A stretch of 64,000 nt of DNA from Chitinophaga sp. E66 (GCA_019285755.1 CP079103.1:1116001-1180000), one strand, 5' to 3'. Shown: positions 22,079 to 32,304, counted from the first letter of the stretch. A program made the numbers and translations. Notes: generated from the sequence alone by a model not told the origin.

Positions 22079-22096
22079 GATAAACCCGCAAACCTT

Positions 22097-22571
22097 ATGA
22101 GAAAGATCCTTTTCCTGTTTGCCGCGGCGCTGCTGGCCGCCGGCGGGCTAAGGCCCAAAACCAGATCACGCCCGCCGCACCCGGCGTTACATACGGAAAA
22201 TCCATTGACGCACATGGCGCTGTGGCGCTGAACGACCTGGAAAAACAGATCGGTACCGATACGGCTTACTCCGGCAAGATCGAGGGTAAGGTGGTGGAAG
22301 TGTGCAAGAAGAAAGGCTGCTTCATGAAGCTGGAGCGCAGTAACGGCGAAGCCGTGATGGTGAAGTTCACCGATTACGGTTTTTTCATGCCACAGAACAT
22401 TGTCGGTAAGACGGTGGTGGTGGAAGGAAAAGCCAATGTAACGGAGACTTCCGTAGAGCGCCTGCGCCATTACGCCGAAGATGCCGGGAAGTCCAAAAAG
22501 AGATCGAAAAGATCAATGCGCCCAAGAAAGATATTGTGATCGTTGCCGATGGGGTGGTGGTCGTTAAATAA
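22097..22571 (+). CDS. DUF4920 domain protein, exported
   Basis: About 158 aa after repair. A signal peptide (MRKILFLFAAALLAAGG) is followed by the DUF4920 domain: GKSIDAHGAVALNDLEK, YSGKIEGKVVEVCKKKGCFM, VKFTDYGFFMPQNIVGKTVVVEGKA. The KKKGC(W/F)M motif is characteristic and resembles an OB-like fold. Frames break at about 22150 and 22497; the stop TAA is at 22569-22571. A periplasmic protein of unknown function common in Bacteroidota. Single gene with own promoter and terminator. Confidence 0.82.
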
Positions 22572-22594
22572 AAGCCCGCAAAAGCTATTTTCAG

Positions 22595-22621
22595 GGCGCT
22601 CCCGGCCGGGGGCGCCTTTTT
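22595..22621 (+). terminator. Terminator of the DUF4920 gene
   Basis: GGCGCTCCCGG pairs with CCGGGGGCGCC with almost no loop, followed by five T. Confidence 0.8.
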
Positions 22622-22709
22622 GTTTGCCGGGCTCAAGTGCCATGCATGCGCCGGGGATGAGCCTGGAATGTCCGGGCTCGTCTGAAACTGTATTAGCGGT
22701 TTAGGAACG

Positions 22710-22776
22710 GTATATCAAACCAGGGGTTCAGTAAGGGTTCCTTATGGGTTCATGTATATCTAATGTATATCAAATG
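22710..22776. repeat. Degenerate 11-bp-phased intergenic repeat
   Basis: GGGTTC starts at 22724, 22735 and 22746 (each 11 bp apart). GTATATC starts at 22710, 22754 and 22765 (44 and 11 bp apart). The motif changes along the tract but the 11-bp register is kept. Between the DUF4920 terminator and the tandem repeat at 23101 I see no gene; a G-rich stretch (about 22803-22831) is the only other notable feature. Confidence 0.6.
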
Positions 22777-23100
22777 GTACTCCTGTCAATACAGTAAAGG
22801 GTTTGGAGGGAAAAAGGAGGGGAGGGGAGGGCCGGGAGATATTCCTGAACCCTTGGGCTGATATCGCTTTACTAAGGCCTAAGGCTAACAGGCTCCTGGG
22901 CAATGACTTATCTAAAAAGCACTACAAAACGCTACAAAATAAGTGTATACGGCGTTTTTCTTTTTCCCTTCCCCGGCTTACCGCTACATTTGACCAGGTT
23001 CTTTGAAATATGGTCATTAAAAAACCGGCAAGGGGGCAGCCGGAATTATTTGATATTCAGTATGATAGATGCTATCCAGATTGCTTTGTAGGGCTTCTCG

Positions 23101-23182
23101 TCTGCCCTTCGTCTGCCGCTCGTCTGCCCTTCGTCTGCCCTTCGTCTGCCCTTCGTCTGCCCTTCGTCTGCCCTTCGTCTGC
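23101..23182. repeat. 11-bp tandem repeat, left part (about 7.5 copies)
   Basis: Seven units of TCTGCCCTTCG (the second reads TCTGCCGCTCG) plus TCTGC. The array stops abruptly at the left end of the IS3-family element and resumes on its other side at 24594. Confidence 0.92.
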
Positions 23183-23221
23183 TGACTTGTCCTAAAATAG
23201 GTTTACCACAAAATTTATTCT

Positions 23222-23608
23222 ATGACAAGAACATACAAAGAGGGTCGTTTTTATCCTGATTCGTTTAAAGATCAGGTGATCCGTGAGTATCAAAGCGGGT
23301 ACAGTATGAATTATTTACGGCACAAGTACGAAATAAAGGGGAGTGACACTATTCGTAAATGGCTGCATGCTAAAGGATTACGAACGTTTCCCGAAAGAAC
23401 TATCTTGTGAAGATGACACCCTCTTCAAACAAACCGTCCGAAAAGCAAAGTGGTCAGCAGCCTGATGTTGAGCAACTTAAAGCAATTAAAAGCCGCACAG
23501 CTTCAGTTGGAAGATGCACAGATCAAGGCAGAGATGCTGGAACGGCTGATAGAACTGGCTGAGCAGCGTCATCAGATCAGTATCAGAAAAAAGGACAGTA
23601 CCAGGTAA
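23222..23608 (+). CDS. IS3-family transposase OrfA (helix-turn-helix)
   Basis: DNA-binding subunit of the transposase, about 129 aa. It starts MTRTYKEGRFYPDSFKDQVI, has helix-turn-helix SGYSMNYLRHKYEIKGSDTIRKWL, and ends in a leucine-zipper-like coil (AAQLQLEDAQIKAEMLERLI) with stop TAA 23606-23608. Frames break at about 23395 (a C run; the frame then reads RKNYLVKMTPSSNKPSEK) and near 23490. Slippage at 23587-23593 would fuse it to OrfB. Confidence 0.8.
23587..23593 (+). promoter_or_regulatory. Programmed -1 ribosomal frameshift site (A6G)
   Basis: A AAA AAG in the OrfA frame (codons AGA AAA AAG), five codons before the OrfA stop. Slipping back one base leads directly into the open OrfB frame (GGA CAG TAC). 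This is the classic IS3-family signal for making the OrfAB transposase. Confidence 0.8.
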
Positions 23609-24546
23609 TCCATGAAACAAAAGACAAGCACCCCAAATTGACGCTTGGGCGGGCTTGTCGATTACTTGGCGTGAGCCGTCAGGCTTATTTTAAGCATCAG
23701 CATAAACGTGTAATTTCTGCCAACAGACAGCAGTTAATCTTAGGCGAGGCCCTTGCTATCCGCAGCCGGCATCCCGACATGGGTGGGCGCAAGTTATTTG
23801 GCATGTTGCAGCCTGTTTTTGCCCGGTTGGGTATTAAAATGGGCCGTGATGGCTTCTTTGATTTGCTTTCTGATGCAGGGTTGCTCATACGTAAACGCAA
23901 ACGGCATATGCGAACAACTTACTCTGATCATTGGATGCGCAAATGGCCTAACCAGATCAAGAACTTCCAGCCCACGGGACCTGATCAGCTTTGGGTGAGT
24001 GATATAACTTACTGGAAAGCAGGGAGTAAAGATTACTTCATCAGTTTAGTGACAGATGCCTGGTCACATAAGATCGTAGGTTATCAGGTAGCTGAGAATC
24101 TGGCTGGTATCCAGACACTGAAAGCCCTGCAAAAGGCGTTACAAGGCCTAAAAGGAAGTGCTCATCAGCTCATCCATCATTCAGATCGAGGTTGCCAATA
24201 TTGCGCTACCGGATACGTAGAAACACTCCAGGCCCATGGCATTGGAATTAGCATGACGGAAACTGGAGATCCGCGGGACAATAGCATTGCTGAAAGGGTC
24301 AACGGGATTGTAAAAGGAGAATATTTGTATCATTATGAGATTAAAAACCTGGCACAGGCAGAGGCTACATTAGAGAGATCGGTTCGTTTGTATAACACGG
24401 AGCGGCCACATTTAAGCATAGGTATGGCAACTCCTGAGCAAATACACCGCGAACCAATCCAAACCAGGCGACTATGGAAGAACTATTATCCTCAGAAAAA
24501 ACAGATTGTAAACCCATCCCAGGATTACGAGGCAGATGTCAACTAA
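23593..24546 (+). CDS. IS3-family transposase OrfB (DDE integrase core)
   Basis: Catalytic part of the transposase, uninterrupted. N-terminal HTH_21-like region: LGRACRLLGVSRQAYFKHQ and RHPDMGGRKLFGML. The rve core has catalytic Asp in WVSDITYWKAG, the second Asp in IHHSDRGCQY and Glu in DNSIAERVNGIVKGEY, then NTERPHLSIGMATPEQIH. The frame is open from the slippery site; a free-standing start at TTG 23638 is possible, but production as an OrfAB fusion is expected. It ends 47 bp before the right IS end. Confidence 0.93.
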   Translation, partial: GQYQVIHETKDKHPKLTLGRACRLLGVSRQAYFKHQHKRVISANRQQLILGEALAIRSRHPDMGGRKLFGMLQPVFARLGIKMGRDGFFDLLSDAGLLIRKRKRHMRTTYSDHWMRKWPNQIKNFQPTGPDQLWVSDITYWKAGSKDYFISLVTDAWSHKIVGYQVAENLAGIQTLKALQKALQGLKGSAHQLIHHSDRGCQYCATGYVETLQAHGIGISMTETGDPRDNSIAERVNGIVKGEYLYHYEIKNLAQAEATLERSVRLYNTERPHLSIGMATPEQIHREPIQTRRLWKNYYPQKKQIVNPSQDYEADVN

Positions 24547-24593
24547 TACCAGGATTTATTCTTTAACCGGTAAACTTTTTTTTAGGACGGGTC

Positions 24594-24741
24594 CTGCCTT
24601 TCGTCTGCCTTTCGTCTGCCTTTCGTCTGCCCTTCGTCTGCCCTTCGTCTGCCCTTCGTCTGCCCTTCGTCTGCCCTTCGTCTGCCCTTCGTCTGCCCTT
24701 CGTCTGCCCTTCGTCTGCCCTTCGTCTGCCCTTCGTCTGCC
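24594..24741. repeat. 11-bp tandem repeat, right part (about 13.5 copies)
   Basis: Thirteen 11-bp units plus CTGCC. The first three read CTGCCTTTCGT, the next ten CTGCCCTTCGT. It is the same unit as at 23101-23182, so the array had about 21 copies before the IS entered. Confidence 0.92.
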
Positions 24742-24783
24742 TATAATTCCTGATTAACAGACCTTTATCCACTTAGGCGCTGC

Positions 24784-25476
24784 CTACAGCGTCATAAACG
24801 ACCTGATTTCCCAGATCAGTACCGCTTTATTCACTTTTTCGATGGGGTGTTTTGTATCCGGCAATACCACCATGGAGCCATTCGGGAGGCTGCGGAAAAT
24901 ACCCAGTGTTTCCTCGATGCTCACCATATGGTCGCGGTCGCCCACCATGAGGCGGACCGGTATCTCTACCGCGGCAATGGTCTCCGGCGTCAGGAGGGGG
25001 CGCTGGCTCAGGGCTTCCATCAGGCCGACCGTAGCGGGCAGCAATGGCTCCCAGGCAGCTTCACCGTGGAACTCCGCCAGCTGGCTGACGAAGGCAGGGG
25101 CTTTCTCGCGGAGGAAGCCGGCGTTAAGCGTCCGGGCTTCTTTGGCCACAACCTCGGGCGACCAGTCGAATTTTGTGCCGAGGGTAAGGATGCGGGACAC
25201 GAGCTCCGGCGACTGTATGGCTGCCTGCAAGGCAATGTAGCCACCCATACTGTAACCGAAGATAGCCGCCGGGCCAATGTTGTTGGTCCGGATATAATCA
25301 GTCAGCTGGTCCGTGAGGGCTTCTATGCGGAGAGGAACTTCCGGCAACGGCGTACCGCCATGACCGTGGAGATTGAAGCGGTGTATTTCGTATTGGTCCT
25401 CCAGTACGGAAGCAATACTGTCAAAGTGTTGAGCAGCGCCTAATGCGCCATGTAATAAGATAAGGGCAGGTTTCAT
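24784..25476 (-). CDS. Alpha/beta hydrolase
   Basis: Intact, 230 aa. Oxyanion-hole motif LLHGALGAAQHFD; nucleophile Ser in GYSMGGYIAL (about residue 96); catalytic Asp in VGDRDHMVSIEE (about 180); His in PDTKHPIEK (about 208). No signal peptide, so cytoplasmic. The family includes esterases and carboxylic ester hydrolases of the MhpC/MenH kind; the cap GFLREKAPAFVSQL does not fix a substrate. Single gene ending 43 bp from the 11-bp repeat array. Confidence 0.88.
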   Translation of the reverse strand: MKPALILLHGALGAAQHFDSIASVLEDQYEIHRFNLHGHGGTPLPEVPLRIEALTDQLTDYIRTNNIGPAAIFGYSMGGYIALQAAIQSPELVSRILTLGTKFDWSPEVVAKEARTLNAGFLREKAPAFVSQLAEFHGEAAWEPLLPATVGLMEALSQRPLLTPETIAAVEIPVRLMVGDRDHMVSIEETLGIFRSLPNGSMVVLPDTKHPIEKVNKAVLIWEIRSFMTL

Positions 25477-25663
25477 GCAGGACGCGGGGTTTAAAAAAAT
25501 CTATGCGAATGAACGAATTTAACTATATTTATGTAAATCTGAATCGACCGCCCTCAACTTATTGATTATCGCCACTTAGCATAAATTTATTTCCATTTAA
25601 AACGCATTGTCCTCGAAAACCCTACAGGAGCAGAAGAAAATGTGAGTTAACAATGGATAATAT

Positions 25664-25690
25664 CCGCAGCGAAACCGCTGCGGTTTTTTT
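25664..25690 (+). terminator. Orphan plus-strand terminator
   Basis: CCGCAGCG/CGCTGCGG with an AAAC loop and seven T. No plus-strand protein gene precedes it (25477-25663 holds only very short frames). It may end a small RNA; TATATTTA at about 25526-25533 is one base from a -7 box. Confidence 0.8.
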
Positions 25691-25785
25691 ACACCCCGCG
25701 TTCAGTTATCTTTCCGGCAATACAATCCCGTTTGAAAAGCGAAGGCTTTTCATGAAAAAGAGTAGCATGTAACGGTGAATATGAT

Positions 25786-26167
25786 TTAAGCGCTGATCTG
25801 CTGCCCGAACTGGAGCAGATAACCATTGTTGTCATAGATCCCGAACTCGCGCATGCCGTAGTCGAAGTTCTGCACCGGGAAGCATACTTCCGCACGGTCT
25901 TTCACCTTCTCCCATAATTCATCGATGCCGTCCATATGGATGTAAATAGCACCGGTAAACACAGGCTCTTCAAAAGGCGTGGAAATACCAAAGGGAATTT
26001 CGCCTGGGGTGCACCAGTTGCATGGTAACCTTATCCTTTTGAATTGATGCGAATTTCCATTGCTCATCCAGCGTCTTGCAGGTGAAATCCAAAACGGATA
26101 CGTAAAAATCTACCGTTTCCTGGAGCGACGGTGTAGCCAGTGTAGGAATGGGTGCCAGCAGTTCCAT
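25786..26167 (-). CDS. VOC-family (glyoxalase/bleomycin-resistance-like) protein
   Basis: About 126 aa. Two beta-alpha-beta-beta-beta units: PIPTLATPSLQETVDFYVSVLDF, then AIYIHMDGIDELWEKVKD and YGMREFGIYDNNGYLLQFGQ. The C-terminal FGIYDNNGYLLQFG is the typical 'DPdGN' region. One frame break at about 26005. Conserved metal-binding residues are not all evident, so catalysis versus ligand binding is open. Single gene. Confidence 0.85.
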
Positions 26168-26317
26168 AAATTTCAGTGTTCAGTTGTTTGGGTAATTAGT
26201 GCGACAGTTGTACTAGTCCTTGTTTCGATTTAGTATATACAGACTCTTTATAAATGTATCGAATTATTTCTGAAGCCCATTGTTGTTCATGTTAAATTTA
26301 TGCACATCCTTTTATCC

Positions 26318-26325
26318 TATATTTG
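26318..26325 (+). promoter_or_regulatory. -7 promoter box of recQ
   Basis: TATATTTG, exact TAnnTTTG match, 25 nt upstream of the recQ ATG. Confidence 0.6.
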
Positions 26326-26350
26326 CCCGACGCTAAAAAAGGAGTAGGGT

Positions 26351-28518
26351 ATGCAAGCTTTGTTAACGCTGCTGAAGCAACATTTCGGTTATACGCAATT
26401 CCGTCATAATCAGCAGGCTATCATCGAGAATGTGCTGAATGGGGAGATACGATGGTTTTAATGCCCACAGGCGGCGGCAAATCCATCTGTTACCAGCTGC
26501 CCGCCCTGGCCCTGGAAGGCGTCACCATTGTTGTTTCTCCGCTAATCGCGCTCATGAAAGACCAGGTAGACGCACTGCGGCAGAACGGCATCTCCGCCGC
26601 TTACCTCAATTCTACCCAGAGCATGTCCGAACAGCAGACCGTTATGCAGATGCTGCAAATGGGACAGATCAAGCTCCTCTACCTGGCGCCGGAACGCCTC
26701 ATCGGCGAAGCCCATTTCATGCAATGGCTCGCCACGCAGAAAGTCTCCCTCTTCGCCATCGACGAAGCGCACTGTATCAGTCACTGGGGCACGACTTCCG
26801 TGCGGAATATCTCGCGCTCGGCCAGCTGAAAGATAAATTCCCCGGTGTTCCCGTCATCGCCCTCACCGCCACGGCAGACGCCATCACCAAACAGGACATC
26901 CTGGAAAAGCTGCGCCTGCGCAACCCGGCCGTGTTCGAGAACTCCTTCAACCGGCCCAATATCCACTACGCCATCCGCCCTAAAAAGACCATTACCAGCA
27001 ACTGGTCGAATACCTCCGCCAGCGGCCCGATGATAGCGGTATCATTTACTGCCTCTCCCGATCCGGCACCGAATCGCTCGCGGAAGACCTCCAGTCGGAA
27101 GGCTTCTCCGCCGCGGCTTACCACGCGGGGCTCGACAGGCACATCCGCGAAGAGCGGCAGGACCGGTTCCTCAAAGACGATGTCCGCATCATGGTAGCCA
27201 CCATCGCATTCGGCATGGGTATCAATAAAAGCAACGTAAGGTTCGTGGTGCACGCGGACCTGCCCAAGAACATCGAAGGATATTACCAGGAGACCGGCCG
27301 CGCGGGGCGCGACGGACTCCCAGCGAAGCCGTGCTGTTCTACAGCGCGGGCGATGTATTCAAGATGAAACGTTTCGCCAGCGTAGATGGTAACGAAGAAC
27401 AGACGGCCGTCATGCTCCGCAAGCTGGAGCAAATGGCCGGCCTCTGCGAAACCATTACCTGCCGCCGGCAGTACCTCCTCCGCTACTTCGGCGAAGAATC
27501 CCCGATGCATGCGGTAACTGCGATATCTGCCAGGGCAATATGAAAAGTCCGATGGCACCGTGGCCGCCCAGAAGCTGCTCAGCGCCGTGTACCGGCTGCA
27601 GGAGCGGTTCGGGCTGAATTACGTGGTGGATTTCCTGCGCGGGAGCGCCGGCGTCCGCGACGTGCATAAAGAGATCAAAACCTTCGGTATCGGCAAAGAC
27701 ATCAGCAAAGACCAATGGAAACAATACGCGCGTGAGCTTATGCAGCTGGGGTACCTGGAGCAATCGGGCGGGGAATACCCCTTGCTGAAGCTAAGCGATA
27801 CCAGCTGGAGCGTCCTGAAAGGCGAAGTGCCTGTCATGCTCACGGCTCCCGTGGCCACGCCTTCCGGTACACCTGCTCAGGCGGGCGGCGCACGCGGAGG
27901 CGGAGACATCCCGCAGCCCGTGTTGCTGGCGGAGCTTAAGCAGCTCAGGCGCAGCCTGGCGGAGAAGGAACGCGTTCCGCCTTATATCATTTTCTCCGAC
28001 GCCACCCTGGCGGAATTATGCGCCTGGCTGCCCCAGAGCATGTCGGAACTGACGCGCATCTCCGGCTTCGGTGAAGTGAAGCTCGCCAAATACGGAGAAG
28101 CATTCCTGGAGGTGATGGTGCAATACTGCCAGCGCCACGGCCTCCAGAGCCAGGTGCACCTCAAAGCCGGTAAGGCCAAACCCCGCAAATCAAACCCGAA
28201 ACAGGTAACAGCCAGCGCACCAGCCTCCAGTTCTTCCAGGATGGCATGGCGGTGGAAGAGATCGCCGCACAGAGAGGACTGGCCGTTTCCACCGTGGAAA
28301 GCCACCTGGCGGAATTTATCCGAAAAGGAGAACTGGACATCCGCGAAATAGTGCCCGACAGTACCCGTCTCGCCTGGATCATGAACGCCATCGGGCAATC
28401 CGCCGCGGCGGGGCTCACCCGCATCAAAGAACAACTGGGCGATAACGTCGGATATGGAGAGATCCGCGCCGTGCTTAATTACTACTACGTTACAGGAACA
28501 GGCATAATAAACAGATAG
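26351..28518 (+). CDS. recQ: ATP-dependent DNA helicase RecQ
   Basis: 3'-5' DNA helicase of recombination and repair. Starts MQALLTLLKQHFGYTQFRHNQQ (Q-motif region). Walker A MPTGGGKSICYQLP, DEAH box FAIDEAHCISHWGHDFR, motif III VIALTATAD, motif VI ETGRAGRDGLP. The RecQ zinc-binding Cys residues lie in TCRRQYLLRYFGE and GNCDICQGN after repair. RQC winged helix follows (about 27560-27800), then HRDC (RVPPYIIFSDATLAELCAWL) and a C-terminal helix-turn-helix extension (EEIAAQRGLAVSTVESHL). Frames break at about 26445, 26790, 26990, 27315, 27505 and 28190. About 722 aa, normal for Bacteroidota RecQ. Confidence 0.93.
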
Positions 28519-28541
28519 ACAGTTTGATTTACTGTTTTTTT
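28519..28541 (+). terminator. Weak terminator after recQ
   Basis: ACAGT/ACTGT hairpin with 7-nt loop followed by seven T, starting right at the recQ stop. Confidence 0.45.
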
Positions 28542-28622
28542 ACTTAATTTGTTTGATGCTTCCACGTTCACGGAGTTAAACGTGTAGTCTTTACTGTTTC
28601 ATTACTTCAAATCTTTACACCC

Positions 28623-29651
<1,029 letters not shown>

Positions 29652-29731
29652 CGAACAATTGGCCCGGCCCTTTGTTTTGTTTAATAAGCGAAATAAATAA
29701 GCGCGATATGATAACGAAACCAGGACATAAT

Positions 29732-30045
29732 ATGACAACGCTATCTGACGTAATGGAAGTGCTGAAGGAAAGGGGCGTCGATCATGAGCTGCGGCTCCAG
29801 GACGACGGGAAACTGCTGGACACGGATTCCGGGCGCACCTTCAGCGCCGATGGCATCAAGATCATCCGGACCTACCGCTTCGAAGGGGAGTCTAACCCGG
29901 ACGATTCAGCAGTACTTTACCTGTTGGAGAACACAGATGGCATCCAGGGTACATCATCAATGCCTACGGCGCTTACAGCGATTATGACGGCGATATGTTC
30001 GATAACTTCATCCGCAACCTGCCGGTAGAAGAGCGCGAGTGGTAA
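29732..30045 (+). CDS. Small conserved Bacteroidota protein (often mislabelled phosphoribosylpyrophosphate synthetase)
   Basis: About 105 aa after repair of one break near 29945. The core YRFEGESNPDDSAVLYLLE and YIINAYGAYSDYD matches a small family I recall from Bacteroidota, where databases often carry the name phosphoribosylpyrophosphate synthetase. It has none of the PRPP-synthetase ATP or PRPP loops and is far too short, so that name should not be trusted. ATG 29732 is chosen; ATG 29708 is an in-frame alternative. Function unknown. Followed by a clear terminator. Confidence 0.72.
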
Positions 30046-30067
30046 CACCGGGCCTGAAAATAATAAA

Positions 30068-30097
30068 GGGTGACGATATGGTATCGTCACCCTTTTT
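30068..30097 (+). terminator. Rho-independent terminator
   Basis: Perfect 11-bp stem GGGTGACGATA/TATCGTCACCC with a 3-nt loop and five T. It also faces the convergent FecR gene. Confidence 0.88.
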
Positions 30098-30148
30098 ATA
30101 TGCCCCATCCGGAGCAATTTTCCAGAGGATATGGGGTACGGTTTAGTT

Positions 30149-30971
30149 TTAGAATTTGATCACGACCTTGTCGCGGGTAATGCGGTAAGTGAAACCCATG
30201 CTATCCTGCAGGGCGTCCAGCATTTCGTGGAGGTTTCCTTGCTGAACTCTCCGGTGATGTTCCGGGCGGGATTTTCGCGCTTGCCTTTCACTTCCATCTC
30301 TACACCATACCAGTCTTCCATCTTTTTAACGCTGCAGGCAGCGGCGTATTGTGGAACACGAGTTTATTATTCAGGCAATCCCGTTGTTCATCCAGTTCAA
30401 AGGTCTCTTTTTCCATCAGGTCGATCATCTTGTTGGCCAGCACGCTTTGGCCGGCGATGAGGTCTTCCGGTTGATTATCGGAAGGGGAGTGGTAGGATTT
30501 GCGGACGTGGGCGGTGCCGCTCAGCACGTAGCAAAAAGCGCCCTGCTGCGATTCGAGGCTATGGAGGCGGAAGGTGGCTTCCGGCGTAACTGTCTTGAGT
30601 TTGTCAGTCCAGATAGTAAGTGGAGCGCCGGCCGGCACGGAAAAGAAGGCCTCACCGTCCAGCACCAGTTCGCGCAGGCCGGGATAGCCTTCCGGCATAT
30701 ACAGGCGGGAGCGGGAATTAAGGATGACGAGGGTACTGTCTGGCAGGCGCACGGCTTTTCTTTCCCCATAGCGGCTCTGGTACAAGGTGTATCGGATGCC
30801 GGACCGCAACATGACAGAGCTGCGCTGGTGACGGCCTGCCAGGTAATAGAGCACGCCGCCGGCAATGAGCATGACGATGATCAGCGCCAGGGCGGTAGGT
30901 TGCCAGTTGCGCCGTCTTTTCATATACAGTGGAAATCGTTGCCTTCTGTTTAGCTTGATTTGTGCACTCAT
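30149..30971 (-). CDS. FecR/DUF4974-type anti-sigma-like membrane protein with short N-terminus
   Basis: One span (LALIIVMLIAGGVLYYLAG) after about 28 residues. The FecR domain has VRLPDSTLVILNSRSRLYMP and VLDGEAFFSVP. A C-terminal DUF4974/STN-like part starts NNKLVFHNTPLPAALKRWK and ends in KVVIKF after frame repair at about 30240-30320. Usual FecR-type anti-sigma factors carry a roughly 80-residue cytosolic sigma-binding part; here it is nearly absent, and no ECF sigma gene is next to it. The SusC/SusD pair lies 1.5 kb beyond putA. ATG at 30923 is an alternative start. Confidence 0.75.
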
Positions 30972-31112
30972 GGTTGGGAATAAAAAGATTTGGTGTACGT
31001 GTCCCGGCTACAATATAGGAAAAAATCCCTTGTACTCCTTGCTGCTTCCCGGTCTTGTATGTCAGAAAAACATCATAAGGGAAAACTGATTTTTTAGTAG
31101 CGGCTGTTCCCT

Positions 31113-31120
31113 TAACTTTG
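31113..31120 (+). promoter_or_regulatory. -7 promoter box of proline dehydrogenase
   Basis: TAACTTTG, exact TAnnTTTG match, 6 nt before the ATG at 31127; suggests a leaderless or very short leader mRNA. Confidence 0.55.
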
Positions 31121-31126
31121 CGGGCC

Positions 31127-32304
31127 ATGAACCAACAGCTACCCTTATCGTTTGAGAATACGGCTATTGCTTTCGAGCATATGTCGGACAAAGAATTGAA
31201 AAGAGCGAACTTCTTATTCAGCAATATCGGCAAGCCCTGGCTGGTGAAGTTCGGCGCTTTCGCCACTCCGCTCGCCTTCAAACTGCACCTGCCCGTTAAA
31301 GGCATCATCAAAGCCACTATCTTCAATCACTTCTGCGGCGGCGAATCCCTCGAGGAGGCTGTTAAGGCAGCTGAAGCCCTGGGCCGCTACGGCGTGGGCG
31401 TGGCGCTCGATTATGGGGTAGAAGCCCTTGAAGGGGAAGACAATTACGATAAGGCGGTTCCCGAGTTCCTGCGTGCCATCCAGTTCGCCGCCGGCAAACC
31501 ATATATCCGTTCCTGCCCATCAAGGTTACCGGCTTCGCACGCTTCGGCCTGCTGGAAAAGATCCATGCCGGCACTACGCTCACAGCTGAAGAAAAGGCCG
31601 AATTCGACCGCGTCCGCGAACGCATACGCACCATCTGCGCCGCCGCCGCCAAAGCGAAGATCGCCGTTCTGGTAGATGCGGAAGAATCCTGGGTGCAACA
31701 ACCCGTAGATGACCTCACCGACGAAATGATGAGCCTCTTCAACAAAGACAATGTATTCGTTTACAATACCTTCCAGCTGTATCGCCACGATCGCCTGGAT
31801 TACCTGAAAAAGTCTTTCGACGTAGCCAAAGCCAACGGCTATCAACTCGGCGCCAAGCTCGTTCGCGGCGCTTACATGGAAAAAGAACGCAAGCGCGCCG
31901 AAGAGCTGAACTACGAGTCGCCCATCCAGCCCAACAAGCCCTCGGCAGACGAAGACTATAACGACGCATTAACCTTCTGCCTCGACCGCCTGGATTCGCT
32001 GGCCCTGTTCATCGGCACCCACAACGAAGACAGCTGTATGCTGGCCGCCCGCCTGATGGACGAGAAGAACATCCCGCATAATTCTCCCCGTGTCAGCTTC
32101 TCCCAGCTGTACGGTATGAGCGATAACATTACTTTCAACCTCGCCCACGCCGGTTACCGCGTCTCCAAATACCTGCCTTACGGCCCGGTAAAGGACGTGA
32201 TGCCCTACCTTATCCGCCGCGCACAGGAAAATACTTCCATCGCCGGCCAGATGGGACGGGAGCTGGGATTGATCCGTAAAGAGATGAAACGCAGGGGTTT
32301 ATAA
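31127..32304 (+). CDS. Proline dehydrogenase
   Basis: FAD enzyme oxidising L-proline to pyrroline-5-carboxylate, feeding electrons to quinone. Monofunctional, about 392 aa, PRODH TIM barrel. Motifs: FNHFCGGESLEEA, GVALDYGVEALEG, LPIKVTGFARFGLLEK, VLVDAEESWVQ, VYNTFQLYRHDRLDYL, GAKLVRGAYMEKER, FIGTHNEDS, and C-terminal FNLAHAGYRVSKYLPYGPVKDVMPYL with the RRAQEN flavin/substrate motif. One frame break at about 31505 (one C lost in the codons for YIPF). No P5C dehydrogenase lies nearby. Confidence 0.95.

Larger units (their letters stand above)
23183..24593 (+). mobile_element. IS3-family insertion sequence inserted in an 11-bp tandem repeat
   Basis: 1411 bp. The left end TGACTTGTCCTAAAA..GTTTACC and the inverted right end GACCCGTCCTAAAA..GTTTACC are imperfect terminal inverted repeats of about 25 bp. 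It is flanked by CTGC (23179-23182) and CTGC (24594-24597), probably the target duplication; because the site is itself repetitive, 3 or 4 bp cannot be told apart. It encodes OrfA and OrfB in overlapping frames with an A6G slippery site. It is AT-richer than the surrounding genes, as expected of an acquired element. Confidence 0.9.

Noticed and set aside
23101..24741. Possible CRISPR array from regularly spaced repeats
   Set aside because: The repeats are 11-bp tandem units without spacers, and the interruption is an IS3-family element.
24563..24772. Repeat-encoded small protein (Arg/Gly/Glu-rich on the minus strand)
   Set aside because: It is only a translation of the 11-bp tandem repeat and changes frame with copy number; no other support.
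29732..30045. Phosphoribosylpyrophosphate synthetase
   Set aside because: Too short and without PRPP or ATP loops; only a database label would suggest it.
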